Assembly: GCA_002294285.1 (NCBI GenBank) | Contig: DBFL01000061.1 | Span: forward strand, 2,654 to 66,653 | Direction: 5' to 3' | Length of the DNA stretch: 64,000 nt | Origin: Candidatus Neomicrothrix sp. UBA881 | GTDB lineage: Bacteria > Actinomycetota > Acidimicrobiia > Acidimicrobiales > MedAcidi-G1 | Shown here: piece by piece, positions 45,225-54,778 of the stretch | Numbering within the stretch: the stretch's first letter is position 1 | How the letters are laid out: each line of letters starts with the position of its first letter | The notes under the pieces: generated by a model | Seen by the model: the letters and a program-made list of their open reading frames with translations, nothing else | What the model was told of the DNA's origin: nothing | Database searches by the model: none | Program-made: the position numbers and the translations under genes

Positions 45225-46778
45225 TCAATCTGCAGAAGAGAGAACAGCTTGAGCTGCCGCCAATCGTGCGATTGGAACACGAAAAGGTGAGCATGAAACA
45301 TAATCGACACCTGCATTGAAGAAAAAAGCAATCGATTCAGGATCGCCGCCATGTTCACCACATACTCCTATTTCAAGGGTGGGGTCAGTTTTTCTCCCAT
45401 TAGCTATTGCATGTTCTATCATATGCCCGACACCTTGCTGGTCAAGTTTCTCAAAAGGGTTGCTGGGAAGAATATCTTTGTCTAAATACATACTTATAAC
45501 CCGGCTTTCAATGTCATCACGACTAAATCCAAAAACCAATTGTGTTAAGTCATTTGTACCAAAAGAGAAAAAATCCGCGCCGCCTGCAATCTCTTCTGCA
45601 GTGATAGCTGAACGTGGCGTTTCGATCATGGTTCCTATACTCGGTCGTAATTCAGGTTCTAAGGATGAGACCTCTTGCTCAATCCAAGAACGCACTAGAT
45701 TTAGTTCTTTAACATCTGAAACTAACGGAACCATAATGTCTGCCTTTGGCTGCTTTCCCGACTTTCGAACGTCTTCCAACGCTCCCACGATCGCTTTGGA
45801 CTGCATTCTGTAAAGTTGTTCTCGTAATATGGCCAATCTGACACCTCTGGTTCCGAGCATAGGGTTGTGCTCTGCCCACTCTTCGGAATTTTCAGTGTCA
45901 AGGAATTCATGGAGTGGCGCATCTAGGAGTCGTATTGTGACCGGATAAGGTGCCATGGCGTCAATAACTTCAGATAAATCCTCACGTTGGGCCAGCATTA
46001 ATGCTTCCAAGCTTTTGATTTCTTCATCACTTTTCTCCTCGGAAAGGATAAAACCTTGTATAAGAGGAAGGCGATCTCCCATAAACATATGCTCGGTGCG
46101 ACACAGACCAATTCCTTCGGCTCCAAACGAAAGAGCTCTAGCCGCATCTTCTCCGGTGTCAGCATTAGTTCGGATTTTTATTTGATCAGATCTAATTTCA
46201 TCCGCCCATTTCAATAATGTTTCAACTTCATCCATCTCTTCGCTCGATTTTAGAAGTTGTACCTTTCCGGCGAATACTTCTCCCGTAGCCCCATCTAAAG
46301 AAATGTCAGCTCCATTTTCCAAAAGAATTCCACCTATGGTCATACTTTCACTAGAAATTTCTAGATCGGTTAAACCCACAACAGCTGGTATGCCCCATCC
46401 TCTAGCAACCACCGCTGCATGACTGGCCATTCCTCCCCTAGCGGTGACGATGCCTTCTGCCATCCTCATTCCTATTTCATCCGCAGGGGTAGTTTCGTTA
46501 CATACCAGAACTGCTTTCTCACCTCTATCAGTTGCATCCATGACAGCATCGCTCGAGAAGCATAAAACTCCAGCCGCTGCACCAGGGCTAGCGGCAATTC
46601 CTTTGCCTAAAAGTTCCAGTTCATTTGAAGAACCTGTTGAAACAGAGTCGTGTAATAACGACTCAATTAAGGATGTCGGAACTGAAGCAACAGTATTTCT
46701 CTTCGCTTCATCCGTGCCCTCGGCTTTCGCTGTTTCAAGCAGTTCTCTTAACCAATTGAGGGAGTGTTCGTTATCCAT
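45225..46778 (-). CDS. ppdK: Short PPDK-like PEP-utilising enzyme lacking the ATP-binding domain
   Basis: 517 residues, against about 880 for full pyruvate phosphate dikinase. The swivelling phosphohistidine domain (RGGMASHAAVVARGWGIP, His120) and the C-terminal PEP/pyruvate barrel (EGIGLCRTEHMF, GTMIETPRSA, FSFGTNDLTQ, and Cys in GVCGEHGGDPESIAFF) are complete, but the ~340-residue ATP-grasp domain is missing and replaced by a short helical N-terminus. This is a natural form in actinobacteria (M. tuberculosis PpdK is similarly short), so not a truncation here. What donates or accepts phosphate is unknown. 8 bases after glyS. Confidence 0.88.
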   Translation of the reverse strand: MDNEHSLNWLRELLETAKAEGTDEAKRNTVASVPTSLIESLLHDSVSTGSSNELELLGKGIAASPGAAAGVLCFSSDAVMDATDRGEKAVLVCNETTPADEIGMRMAEGIVTARGGMASHAAVVARGWGIPAVVGLTDLEISSESMTIGGILLENGADISLDGATGEVFAGKVQLLKSSEEMDEVETLLKWADEIRSDQIKIRTNADTGEDAARALSFGAEGIGLCRTEHMFMGDRLPLIQGFILSEEKSDEEIKSLEALMLAQREDLSEVIDAMAPYPVTIRLLDAPLHEFLDTENSEEWAEHNPMLGTRGVRLAILREQLYRMQSKAIVGALEDVRKSGKQPKADIMVPLVSDVKELNLVRSWIEQEVSSLEPELRPSIGTMIETPRSAITAEEIAGGADFFSFGTNDLTQLVFGFSRDDIESRVISMYLDKDILPSNPFEKLDQQGVGHMIEHAIANGRKTDPTLEIGVCGEHGGDPESIAFFFNAGVDYVSCSPFRVPIARLAAAQAVLSSAD

Positions 46779-46786
46779 GGTTGAGA

Positions 46787-48106
46787 CTATGAAACTAAAC
46801 GAGATGACAGGTAATCGACAAGTTCATTGATTGAAACACGATCTTGATTCATTGAGTCTCGTTCTCTAACTGTTACTGCTTTATCCTCGATGGTCTCAAA
46901 GTCAATTGTCACACAATAGGGGGTTCCAATTTCGTCTTGCCGCCTGTATCGGCGTCCTATTGCCTGTGTTTGATCGTAATCACACATCCAGTGAGGTTGA
47001 ACAAGTTCAAGAACTTGTTTTGATGGTTCAATAAGCTCGTCTTTTTTAGAGAGAGGAAGGACTGCAACTTTGTAGGGAGCAAGACGATGGTCTAGCTTCA
47101 AAACATTTCGCACTTCCCCATTTACCTCCTCTTCGTCATATGCGTCCATTAAAAATGCCATAGCAGTTCTTGTAGCGCCGGCGGCAGGTTCTATAACATG
47201 CGGTACATATCTTTCGCCTGTACCTGAGTCATTGTATTCAAGCTTGTTTCCCGAAGACTGAGCATGCTGGTTCAAGTCAAAATCAGTTCGGTTCGCTACG
47301 CCTTCTAATTCGTCCCAGCCCCACGGGAAGGAATACTCGATATCAGAAGTGGCTTTGGAATAGTGACTCAGTTCGTCACTTTCGTGAACCCTCAATCTTA
47401 TTGAGTCTTTTTTCATACCTAGATTTAGATACCAATTCATTCTCTCCTGGCACCAGTAATCAAACCATTCGTCAGAGTCATTCGGTGGGACGAAATACTC
47501 CATTTCCATTTGTTCAAATTCCCTTGTTCTGAAGACAAAATTTCCCGGCGTTATTTCATTTCGAAAAGACTTTCCTATTTGAGCTATGCCGAAAGGTGGT
47601 TTTTTTCTACTCGTGTTTAACACGTTTGCAAAATTAGTAAACATTCCCTGTGCGGTTTCTGGTCGCAAGTAGACCTCTGCCGCGGAATCGATTACAGGCC
47701 CCGCATGGGTTTTAAACATCAAATTAAACTGCCTCGCTTCCGTAAATGATGAGCTTGCGCCACAACTTGGACACGTATTAGGGTCTTCAAGTTTGTCTTG
47801 ACGGAAACGTGAACCGCATTCACGACAATCAACTAGCGGGTCAGTGAAATTTGTTAAATGCCCTGATGCCTCCCAAATGGACGGAGGCGAGAGTATCGAT
47901 GCATCCAAGCCAACTACGTCTTGCCGAAGTTGCACCATGGAACGCCACCACTGATCTTTTACATTTCTAAGCAGCAACACTCCAACAGGCCCATAGTCGT
48001 AAGTAGATCTAAATCCCCCATAGATATCTGCTGATTGGAATACGAAACCTCTTCTTTTTGACAGGTTTACGACCTTGTCGAAGAGTTCTTCTTTGTTAAC
48101 ACCCAT
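46787..48106 (-). CDS. glyS: Glycyl-tRNA synthetase (class II, homodimeric type)
   Basis: 439 residues. GFVFQSADIYGGFRSTYDYGPVG is the standard opening; CRECGSRFRQDKLEDPNTCPSCG is an inserted zinc-type cysteine cluster; motif 2 in IGKSFRNEITPGNFVFRTREFEQMEMEYF; motif 3 near the C-terminus. Single-chain enzyme (not GlyQ + GlyS), usual for actinobacteria. Charges tRNA-Gly. Part of the recO-glyS-ppdK-dnaG run. Confidence 0.96.
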   Translation of the reverse strand: MGVNKEELFDKVVNLSKRRGFVFQSADIYGGFRSTYDYGPVGVLLLRNVKDQWWRSMVQLRQDVVGLDASILSPPSIWEASGHLTNFTDPLVDCRECGSRFRQDKLEDPNTCPSCGASSSFTEARQFNLMFKTHAGPVIDSAAEVYLRPETAQGMFTNFANVLNTSRKKPPFGIAQIGKSFRNEITPGNFVFRTREFEQMEMEYFVPPNDSDEWFDYWCQERMNWYLNLGMKKDSIRLRVHESDELSHYSKATSDIEYSFPWGWDELEGVANRTDFDLNQHAQSSGNKLEYNDSGTGERYVPHVIEPAAGATRTAMAFLMDAYDEEEVNGEVRNVLKLDHRLAPYKVAVLPLSKKDELIEPSKQVLELVQPHWMCDYDQTQAIGRRYRRQDEIGTPYCVTIDFETIEDKAVTVRERDSMNQDRVSINELVDYLSSRLVS

Positions 48107-48150
48107 GATCGAAGCGTACTAGGCATCTGAGACTTGTTTTGAAATATTTT

Positions 48151-48867
48151 TTAAGTATCCATAACTCTTCGTGAACGTATTTTTCTTTCTATGTGAAACT
48201 CCATAGCCTCATGAGCAATCCGGTCTACTTCTACAATAATTTTTTCATCTTTTATTTCAAGCGCCTTGTTTAGCCCTCCACCTAAAATTGCTCTCATTAC
48301 AGCGAGAGACGCAGATGAAATTTTTCGTCCTCGTTGACAATCCTTGCAAAAAACCCCTCCTTCACCAATCGATAATGATGCTAAATTTTCTGTATTTGCA
48401 CATTTGACGCAATAACCCAATTCAGGGCCTAAACCTTCATGTTCAAGCAGTTTAAGAAAAAAAGCTGGTACTAGTAGAGGTGGCTTTTTTTCATCCAGCG
48501 TTCTCAGTGCTCCAAGAAGCATTTTGTAACGAATCGAATCTGGCGAATCATCAGGAGCCACATAATCAACAACCTCTAACATGGCAGATGCCTCACTAAA
48601 CAAATCGGGATTCGTTCTAATATTTTGGAAACTATCTATTGTCTCAGCTTGAGTTGCTATTCCAAGCTCCCCTTTGCCACTGAATAACTGCAAAGAAACA
48701 TGGCTGGTTGGTTCTAGCCGAGCACCAAATTTGCTTTTTGTTTTCCTGACACCTTTTGCAACAACTCTCACTTTTCCGTTCTCTTTGGTCAGGATCACAA
48801 CTATCCGATCTGATTCTCCAAGTTTCCATGTTCTAAGAACTATTCCATCATCTCGATAAAGAGCCAT
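48151..48867 (-). CDS. recO: DNA repair protein RecO
   Basis: 238 residues from ATG 48867, one base after the uppS stop (TGAAATG); the open frame extends further upstream inside uppS but MALYRDDGIVLRTWKLGESD is the RecO start. OB-fold N-terminus (GKVRVVAKGVRKTKSKFGARLEPTSHV as its basic loop), helical middle, and a zinc-type motif CVKCANTENL...FCKDC. RecO loads RecA at gaps together with RecR/RecF. Order era-uppS-recO is typical of actinobacteria. Confidence 0.94.
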   Translation of the reverse strand: MALYRDDGIVLRTWKLGESDRIVVILTKENGKVRVVAKGVRKTKSKFGARLEPTSHVSLQLFSGKGELGIATQAETIDSFQNIRTNPDLFSEASAMLEVVDYVAPDDSPDSIRYKMLLGALRTLDEKKPPLLVPAFFLKLLEHEGLGPELGYCVKCANTENLASLSIGEGGVFCKDCQRGRKISSASLAVMRAILGGGLNKALEIKDEKIIVEVDRIAHEAMEFHIERKIRSRRVMDT

Positions 48868-48868
48868 T

Positions 48869-49585
48869 TCAACTGCCCCCGAGGCCGCCAAATCGTCGAT
48901 CTCTATCTTGATACTCCTTAATTGCATTAAATAAGTCATCTCTGTAGAAATCTGGCCAGAGTCGCTCACTGAATACCAATTCGCTGTAAGCAAGTTCCCA
49001 CAGTAGGAAATTAGAAATTCGCGATTCACCTGAAGTTCTGATGACTAAATCCGGATCAGGCATTTCAGGGTTGTAAAGATTTCTTTCAATCGTTTTTTCC
49101 GTAACTCTTTTGACACCAGAGTCAATCATTTTCTGAACAGCATCGACGATTTCAGCTCTTCCCCCGTAATTGAACGCAACAGTAAAAGTCAAACCTGTAT
49201 TACCTTTTGTCAATTCCTCAGCCTCTTGCATTCTTCTGATTATCCTTTGCGGCACTTTTTTGTCACGACGTCCAAGGAAACAGATCCGTACATTTCTCTC
49301 GTTGAGTTCCTCTTGTCTCTGAATTATTATCTGCTCATTAAAGTCAAGTAAGAACTGAACCTCTTTTGCCGGGCGCTTCCAATTTTCGGTTGAAAATGCG
49401 AAAACAGTAAACCAACTGACACCTATTTCTATGGCACCTTCTACTACATCAAAAAGAGCTTTTTCTCCTGCCGTATGTCCATCCGTTCTTTTTAATCCTC
49501 TTTTTTCTGCCCATCGGCCATTACCGTCCATCACACAAGCGATGTGTTTAGGAATGCATTCAGGATTTAAAAAATCTGGTATCAC
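48869..49585 (-). CDS. uppS: Isoprenyl transferase (cis-prenyltransferase)
   Basis: 238 residues. Catalytic Asp in CVMDGNGRWAEKRG, then FAFSTENWKRP and FTVAFNYGGRAEIVDA, and the C-terminal DPDLVIRTSGE with the conserved Arg/Glu ligands for isopentenyl diphosphate. Builds undecaprenyl or decaprenyl diphosphate for cell-wall and glycan synthesis; the polyprenol could serve the GT2-GtrA enzyme at 40929. The pair uppS-recO is coupled. Confidence 0.95.
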   Translation of the reverse strand: MIPDFLNPECIPKHIACVMDGNGRWAEKRGLKRTDGHTAGEKALFDVVEGAIEIGVSWFTVFAFSTENWKRPAKEVQFLLDFNEQIIIQRQEELNERNVRICFLGRRDKKVPQRIIRRMQEAEELTKGNTGLTFTVAFNYGGRAEIVDAVQKMIDSGVKRVTEKTIERNLYNPEMPDPDLVIRTSGESRISNFLLWELAYSELVFSERLWPDFYRDDLFNAIKEYQDRDRRFGGLGGS

Positions 49586-49642
49586 AGTTTTGAAGTTATC
49601 CGCACAACACGGATTAGAAAATTTGGGTGAAGGTTTTTAATC

Positions 49643-50536
49643 TCAATATCCAAAGCGATCCAACGATCTTGGACGTTTTTGCCAGTCTTTTTCTACTTTT
49701 ACCACCAACTCAATGAAAGCACCTTCTTGCAACTGTTTTCGAACTTCAATTCCAACTTTTTTTAGAACTTGACCTTTGTGTCCAATAACTATTCCTTTTT
49801 GCGAATCACGTTCTACTAAAATCTCACACCTTATATGTGGCCAATTCCACTCAGTTACTCGCGTCGCGATCGAATGTGGCAATTCATCGTGCACTTCCGC
49901 AAGGAGTTGCTCTCTGACTAGTTCAGCAACCCAGAAGGATTCGGAAAAATCAGTTTCCATTCCTTCGGGAAAATATTGAGGTCCCGGACTGAGAATAGTT
50001 TTGATGTGTTCTAAAAGCTCTGGGACTCCTTCTCCTGTGGAAGCAGAAACTGGAAAATACTCTGCAAAAGAAAATTCTGACGCTCTATTTAGCTGAGTGA
50101 GTATTCTTCCACTTTTTACTTTGTCAATTTTGTTCAGCACCAAAACAGTTTTTTCAGGAGGCAACGACTTGGCAATAAATTTGTCGCCTTTACCGATGAC
50201 AGAATCGGCCTCAATCAAAAAAAGAACCAAGTCTATTTCTTTTAACGTGAAGCGCGCTGTGTCATTTAATCTTCTACCCAAAAGAGTCCTAGGTTTATGA
50301 ATGCCTGGTGTGTCACAGAAAACAATCTGAAACCCGGAACCTGTAAGGACCCCTCTGATCTCCGTACGAGTGGTTTGTGGCTTGTCTGAAACAATTGTTA
50401 CTTTCTTTTCCAAAAAAGCATTTAATAAAGTCGACTTACCTACATTTGGTCTCCCCACCAAACTCACAAAACCCGAACGGTGAGTTTCAGATTTTCTCAA
50501 AGAAGGACTGCTTTCTGAAAATTGGTTCATACTCAC
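49643..50536 (-). CDS. era: GTPase Era
   Basis: 297 residues. G1 GRPNVGKSTLLN, G3 DTPGI, G4 NKID, and a C-terminal KH domain with IVIGHKGQVLKKVGIEVRKQL. Binds the 3' end of 16S rRNA during small-subunit maturation. It overlaps the CBS-domain gene by 4 bases; ybeY-corC-era is a conserved ribosome-maturation block. Confidence 0.97.
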   Translation of the reverse strand: MSMNQFSESSPSLRKSETHRSGFVSLVGRPNVGKSTLLNAFLEKKVTIVSDKPQTTRTEIRGVLTGSGFQIVFCDTPGIHKPRTLLGRRLNDTARFTLKEIDLVLFLIEADSVIGKGDKFIAKSLPPEKTVLVLNKIDKVKSGRILTQLNRASEFSFAEYFPVSASTGEGVPELLEHIKTILSPGPQYFPEGMETDFSESFWVAELVREQLLAEVHDELPHSIATRVTEWNWPHIRCEILVERDSQKGIVIGHKGQVLKKVGIEVRKQLQEGAFIELVVKVEKDWQKRPRSLDRFGY

Positions 50537-51342
50537 TTAGCAGGCTTTGTTACTCTGACCTGCGTTATCCTCCGTCCAACCACTTTTTCAACTACAAAAT
50601 GGTGCTCTGCTATGTCAACATTTTCACCAGTTTCGGGTGCATGACCTAGAGCATCAAAAATCAGTCCCCCTAAAGTATCCCAATCACCGTCAGGTAAGAC
50701 TCCTCCTAATAGTTCATTCAGTTCATCAACTGGCATTCTCCCATGGACACGTAAACCTCCACCAATTAAAGGTTCGGCGAGTGGTTCTTCACTGTCAAAC
50801 TCATCTACTATCTCGCCTACTACTTCCTCCAACAAGTCTTCTAAAGTCACAAGTCCGGCAGTTCCGCCATATTCATCAATTACTATCGCTAGGTGATAGC
50901 GATTCGACTGCATTTCACGGAGCAGTAACCCTGCTTTTTTTGTTTCTGGTATGAACTGTGGTGAACGAGCCAAGGTTTTAACTGAAATTTCACCGTCTCC
51001 GTCTAACTGGGCTTCCATCATGTCTTTTGCAAAAACCACTCCTACTATTTCGTCTAGACTGTCGCTACTTACCGGCACACGGGAAAATCCGTTCAAAACA
51101 GCGACCTCCATTGCAGCAGAAACCGTGAAAGTATCGGGAACACTTACTATGTCAGGTCTAGGTGTCATAACTTCTCGGACCAGAGTGTCTCCAAAAGCCA
51201 AAACAGAGGCTATAAGTTCGTGTTCATCGTTTTCAATTGACTTTGACTCAAGGGCCTTTTTAGCAGTTTCTAATAGCTCGTTTTCTGAAACAATCCTGGT
51301 TTCTTTTGACTTAGAAAAACTACTAATGATCTTTTTAATCAT
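50533..51342 (-). CDS. CBS-domain/CorC_HlyC protein
   Basis: 269 residues. Two CBS domains (VREVMTPRPDIVSVP and AIVIDEYGGTAGLVTLEDLLEE) and the C-terminal CorC_HlyC domain (GLRVHGRMPVDELNELLGG, GENVDIAEHHFVVEKV). The DUF21 membrane domain found in most actinobacterial homologues is absent, so the protein is soluble, like E. coli CorC. Roles in Mg/Co handling are proposed for the family. Overlaps ybeY by 8 bases and era by 4. Confidence 0.92.
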   Translation of the reverse strand: MIKKIISSFSKSKETRIVSENELLETAKKALESKSIENDEHELIASVLAFGDTLVREVMTPRPDIVSVPDTFTVSAAMEVAVLNGFSRVPVSSDSLDEIVGVVFAKDMMEAQLDGDGEISVKTLARSPQFIPETKKAGLLLREMQSNRYHLAIVIDEYGGTAGLVTLEDLLEEVVGEIVDEFDSEEPLAEPLIGGGLRVHGRMPVDELNELLGGVLPDGDWDTLGGLIFDALGHAPETGENVDIAEHHFVVEKVVGRRITQVRVTKPAK

Positions 51343-51886
51343 TTTTGCTTCTTAAATGTTTTGCATGACGGGTAAGGAGGGTCTTTTCTATTTCCTTCAT
51401 TTCAGCTTCCGCTTTTTCTTCGTCGTGGTCATATCCAAGCAAGTGGAGTATCCCATGGGTTAGCAGAAGGGCAATTTCATCTACAAAATCTATATTTTTC
51501 TCTTTTGCTTGCTCTGCAGCTATTTCGGGACATATACAGACATCGCCCATTAGATAAACAGGTTGGTCTGGAACACTATCTAGTTCATCTATTGGAAAAG
51601 CCAATACGTCTGTAGGTCCTTCTTTAAATAGGTGCTTTTCATTAAGTATTGATATTTCTTCTGGGTCTAGGAGAAATACATTCATTTCAAGAGGCCTTTT
51701 ATTAGGTGCTGCATCGTTAACAATTTCCTCTGCGAATTTTCTCAAAAATTCAAAACTCGCATCAGTAGTTTTTTGAAGTCTGTTATCAACTACATCTATT
51801 GAGATTTGACGATCCGATATTGATACTTCTTCAGGCAAGTTACTTACTGCCAGTGTTTTTTTTGAATTGCCTACCGGCATTTTCAT
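51335..51886 (-). CDS. ybeY: Endoribonuclease YbeY
   Basis: 183 residues if started at ATG 51886. Metal motif H-x3-H-x5-H in LLTHGILHLLGYDHDEE; LNEKHLFKEGPTDVLAFP is also conserved. YbeY takes part in 16S rRNA 3' processing and ribosome quality control. The start is uncertain: ATG 51886 overlaps phoH by 47 bases; a TTG at 51838, just after the phoH stop, would give 167 residues; neither has a good ribosome binding site. phoH-ybeY order is nearly universal. Confidence 0.93.
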   Translation of the reverse strand: MKMPVGNSKKTLAVSNLPEEVSISDRQISIDVVDNRLQKTTDASFEFLRKFAEEIVNDAAPNKRPLEMNVFLLDPEEISILNEKHLFKEGPTDVLAFPIDELDSVPDQPVYLMGDVCICPEIAAEQAKEKNIDFVDEIALLLTHGILHLLGYDHDEEKAEAEMKEIEKTLLTRHAKHLRSKND

Positions 51887-52811
51887 ACGCTTTAACTATG
51901 TCTTGAACTATTCTGTGTCTTACCACATCTCTGGATCCAAGTTTTACAAAGCCCAACCCATCTATTCCGGCAAATATATTTTCCAAGCCTTCGATTCCAC
52001 TTCGACCTCCTGGGACATCCACTTGACTTGCATCGCCAGTAATAATTACTCGTGAGCCAAACCCAATTCTTGTCAGGAACATTTTCATCTGTTCAGGTGT
52101 AGTGTTTTGTGCTTCATCTAAGATAATAAAGCTGTTATTAAGCGTCCTGCCCCTCATAAATGCCAGTGGCGCAACTTCGATCTGACCTCTGTCGAGAAGC
52201 CTTTCAGCTTTTTCAGGATCTAACATGTCAAAAAGAGCGTCATAAAGAGGCCTGAAGTAGGGGTCTACTTTTGCCATCAAGTCGCCAGGTAAAAAACCGA
52301 CTCTTTCTCCTGCTTCAACTAAAGGTCTGGTGAGAATAATCCTATCGACTTCGCCTTTTTGCATAGAGTTAACAGCTAGAGCAACTGCTAACCAACTCTT
52401 TCCTGTTCCGGCTGGACCAATTGCAAAAGTAATCACATTTTTACTCGCGGTATCAAGGTAGTTTTTTTGTCCTACGGACTTGGCTCTAACTGGTTTCCCC
52501 TTCGCTGTAATTAACAGTTCTGTTGTAAGGACTTCAGCTGGATTCTCTTGCTCCATTACCATTTCGATTGTTTTGTTGACGATATTCGCATCAATCTGTA
52601 GGCCCCTTTCGAGCATTATCACCATTTCATTAAATACCTGTTCGACTAGATTAGTATTCTCTCCTTCAATAGTGATCTGATTTCCTCTTACATGAATTTT
52701 TGTCTCCGGGAAAGAGGATTCTATTATTTTCAGAAGTTCGTCACTCTGACCCAAAACATCAGGCATAAGGTCATTGACTGGGAGATCGAATTTAACTTTT
52801 GTGTCCTGCAT
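51840..52811 (-). CDS. phoH: PhoH family ATPase
   Basis: 323 residues. N-terminal KH-like part, then P-loop GPAGTGKSWLAVALA, Walker B SFIILDEAQNTT, and LTRIGFGSRVIITGDASQVD. PhoH-like proteins are RNA-helicase-related ATPases linked to rRNA maturation by constant association with ybeY, as here. First gene of the long phoH-to-dnaG run. Confidence 0.95.
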   Translation of the reverse strand: MQDTKVKFDLPVNDLMPDVLGQSDELLKIIESSFPETKIHVRGNQITIEGENTNLVEQVFNEMVIMLERGLQIDANIVNKTIEMVMEQENPAEVLTTELLITAKGKPVRAKSVGQKNYLDTASKNVITFAIGPAGTGKSWLAVALAVNSMQKGEVDRIILTRPLVEAGERVGFLPGDLMAKVDPYFRPLYDALFDMLDPEKAERLLDRGQIEVAPLAFMRGRTLNNSFIILDEAQNTTPEQMKMFLTRIGFGSRVIITGDASQVDVPGGRSGIEGLENIFAGIDGLGFVKLGSRDVVRHRIVQDIVKAYENAGRQFKKNTGSK

Positions 52812-52883
52812 CTGCGAGATTCAGGCTACAGGAAAGAAAACTTTCAGCATCATCGGGTTTTAAAATTGCACAAAATTAAGAAC

Positions 52884-53255
52884 TCACTTTTTTCTGCGTT
52901 TCTTATTTGAGTTGCGTGAAATTTTCTTCAATCTAGAACGACCCTTTTTTCGATTTTTCTTTTCAAACTCTGCTATCACTCGAGGACCGGCTTCATTTAT
53001 AACGTTTTCGGCTGCGTCAAGTAGTGCTGCAATACTTTCATCTTCTCCCAAGCTTGAAGGCTCTTTCGGAGTTTCAGGCGTTATTAGACTCCCATAGCTC
53101 CAATTTACGTCGACCCTTCTTTTTTCATAAGAAGTGCAATCTTCTGGGCAACGCCAGGGAGCTTCTGGGGCTTTGTCCAAATTGCATTTTCTAACAGTTT
53201 CCCCGTTCGAATAACTTCTACTTTCAAACTGTTTACAATCTTCTCGCATTGGCAT
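52884..53255 (-). CDS. Hypothetical four-cysteine protein with basic tail
   Basis: 123 residues from ATG 53255; the frame is open 28 codons further upstream but that part overlaps sufB. Four cysteines in the first 40 residues, C7-x16-C24-x11-C36-x3-C40 (MREDCKQFESRS, ETVRKCNLD, WRCPEDCTSYE), look like a metal or Fe-S site. The C-terminal 25 residues are almost entirely Lys/Arg/Ser/Asn, suggesting nucleic-acid binding. No family name known to me. Lies between sufB and phoH, 38 bases downstream of sufB. Confidence 0.7.
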   Translation of the reverse strand: MPMREDCKQFESRSYSNGETVRKCNLDKAPEAPWRCPEDCTSYEKRRVDVNWSYGSLITPETPKEPSSLGEDESIAALLDAAENVINEAGPRVIAEFEKKNRKKGRSRLKKISRNSNKKRRKK

Positions 53256-53293
53256 ACAAACAGTATGACAGTTCAATGAGTAATTTCTGTCTA

Positions 53294-54697
53294 TTAACCG
53301 ACAGAACCTTCCATCTGCAATTCGATAAGACGACTCCACTCGACTGCATATTCCATGGGAAGCGTCTTTGTTACTGGCTCTATGAACCCATTAACAACTA
53401 AAGAAGTGGCTTGATCTTCAGAAAGACCTCTGCTCATTAAATAAAACAGTTGTTCGTCTGCGACTTTAGAAACCGTTGCCTCATGCCCAATAACAGCATC
53501 TGAAGTTCCAACCTCCATGTATGGATACGTATCTGAGATGCTTTCGTCATCAAGTATCAAAGCGTCGCACTGTACGTGACTTTTACAGCCATAAGCATCA
53601 TCTTCAACTCTCACCAATCCTCTGTAGCTGGTTCTTCCCCCATCTTTTGAGATCGACTTTGAAATTATTTTCGATGAAGTTTCTGGTGCGGCGTGGGTCA
53701 TCTTGGCTCCTGCGTCTTGATGCTGACCGGATCCGGCATAAGCAACTGACAATACTTCACCAGATGCTTTCGGTCCGGTCATAACGACTGCAGGGTATTT
53801 CATAGTCAACTGCGAACCTATGTTTCCATCAATCCATTCCATACGGCCTTCCTCTTCTACAACTGCTCTCTTTGTAACGAGGTTGTAAACGTTATTTGAC
53901 CAATTCTGAATCGTCGTATAGGTAACTCTTGCCGATGGTTTAACTACTATTTCCACTACTGCTGAATGTAAAGAGTCCGTTGTATACACAGGAGCTGAGC
54001 ATCCTTCTATGTAATGAACTTCAGAGCCCTCGTCAGCAATTATTAATGTTCTTTCGAACTGACCCATATTTTCAGCATTTATTCTGAAATAGGCCTGAAG
54101 AGGCATCTCGACTTTTACCCCTGGTGGAACATAAATAAAAGATCCTCCACTCCAAACAGCTGAGTTGAGAGCAGAAAATTTGTTGTCATTCGGAGGTATA
54201 ACTTTCCCAAAATACTCTTTTACCAAATCCGGATTTTCGCGTAAAGCTGTATCCATGTCTGAAAAAATGACACCTTGTTCTTCTAAATCTTCTCGGTTTT
54301 TGTGGTAGACAACTTCCGATTCATACTGCGCTGTTACACCTGCCAGGTACTTGCGTTCAGCTTCAGGAATTCCCAATTTTTCATACGTGTCTTTGATCGA
54401 ATCAGGCACATCATCCCAGTCATCTGAAAGATTCTCAGTTGGCTTTATGTAGTAATAGATATCGTCAAAGTCAATCTCGCCTAAATCACCTCCCCATGCG
54501 GGCATAGGTCTTTTCAAGAATCTTTCATGTGATTTGAGTCGAAAATCATGCATCCATTTCGGCTCATTTTTCATTCCTGACATCTCATTGATGATTTCGG
54601 AATTAAGACCTTTTTTCGGTTTATAGATATAGTCCTCTTCATCGCTCCAACCGAGCTGATAACTACTTAGATCCACACCTATTTCACTTGAAGTCAA
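53294..54697 (-). CDS. sufB: Fe-S cluster assembly protein SufB
   Basis: 467 residues from TTG 54697; AGGAG lies eight bases before it and [16 protein letters not shown] is a normal SufB start, whereas ATG 54778 would add 27 odd residues across the promoter region. Conserved text: [66 protein letters not shown]. Scaffold of the SUF complex with SufC and SufD. sufC, sufD, sufS, sufU and a suf regulator are not adjacent, which is unusual because suf genes normally form one operon. Confidence 0.95.
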   Translation of the reverse strand: MTSSEIGVDLSSYQLGWSDEEDYIYKPKKGLNSEIINEMSGMKNEPKWMHDFRLKSHERFLKRPMPAWGGDLGEIDFDDIYYYIKPTENLSDDWDDVPDSIKDTYEKLGIPEAERKYLAGVTAQYESEVVYHKNREDLEEQGVIFSDMDTALRENPDLVKEYFGKVIPPNDNKFSALNSAVWSGGSFIYVPPGVKVEMPLQAYFRINAENMGQFERTLIIADEGSEVHYIEGCSAPVYTTDSLHSAVVEIVVKPSARVTYTTIQNWSNNVYNLVTKRAVVEEEGRMEWIDGNIGSQLTMKYPAVVMTGPKASGEVLSVAYAGSGQHQDAGAKMTHAAPETSSKIISKSISKDGGRTSYRGLVRVEDDAYGCKSHVQCDALILDDESISDTYPYMEVGTSDAVIGHEATVSKVADEQLFYLMSRGLSEDQATSLVVNGFIEPVTKTLPMEYAVEWSRLIELQMEGSVG

Positions 54698-54748
54698 TTT
54701 ATTTACTCCTGCCGGGTACGAAGTATTTCTCCTATTTAGATAGTAACA

Positions 54749-54778
54749 ATTATCATGGCTTAATACTAAGAAATTCAA
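54749..54778 (-). promoter_or_regulatory. Candidate sufB promoter
   Basis: On the minus strand: TTGAAT (54773-54778), 18-base spacer, GATAAT (54749-54754). It leaves a leader of roughly 45 bases before the TTG start. The spacer is filled by one copy of a 16-base repeat and the second copy abuts the -35 (see the next entry). Confidence 0.55.
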
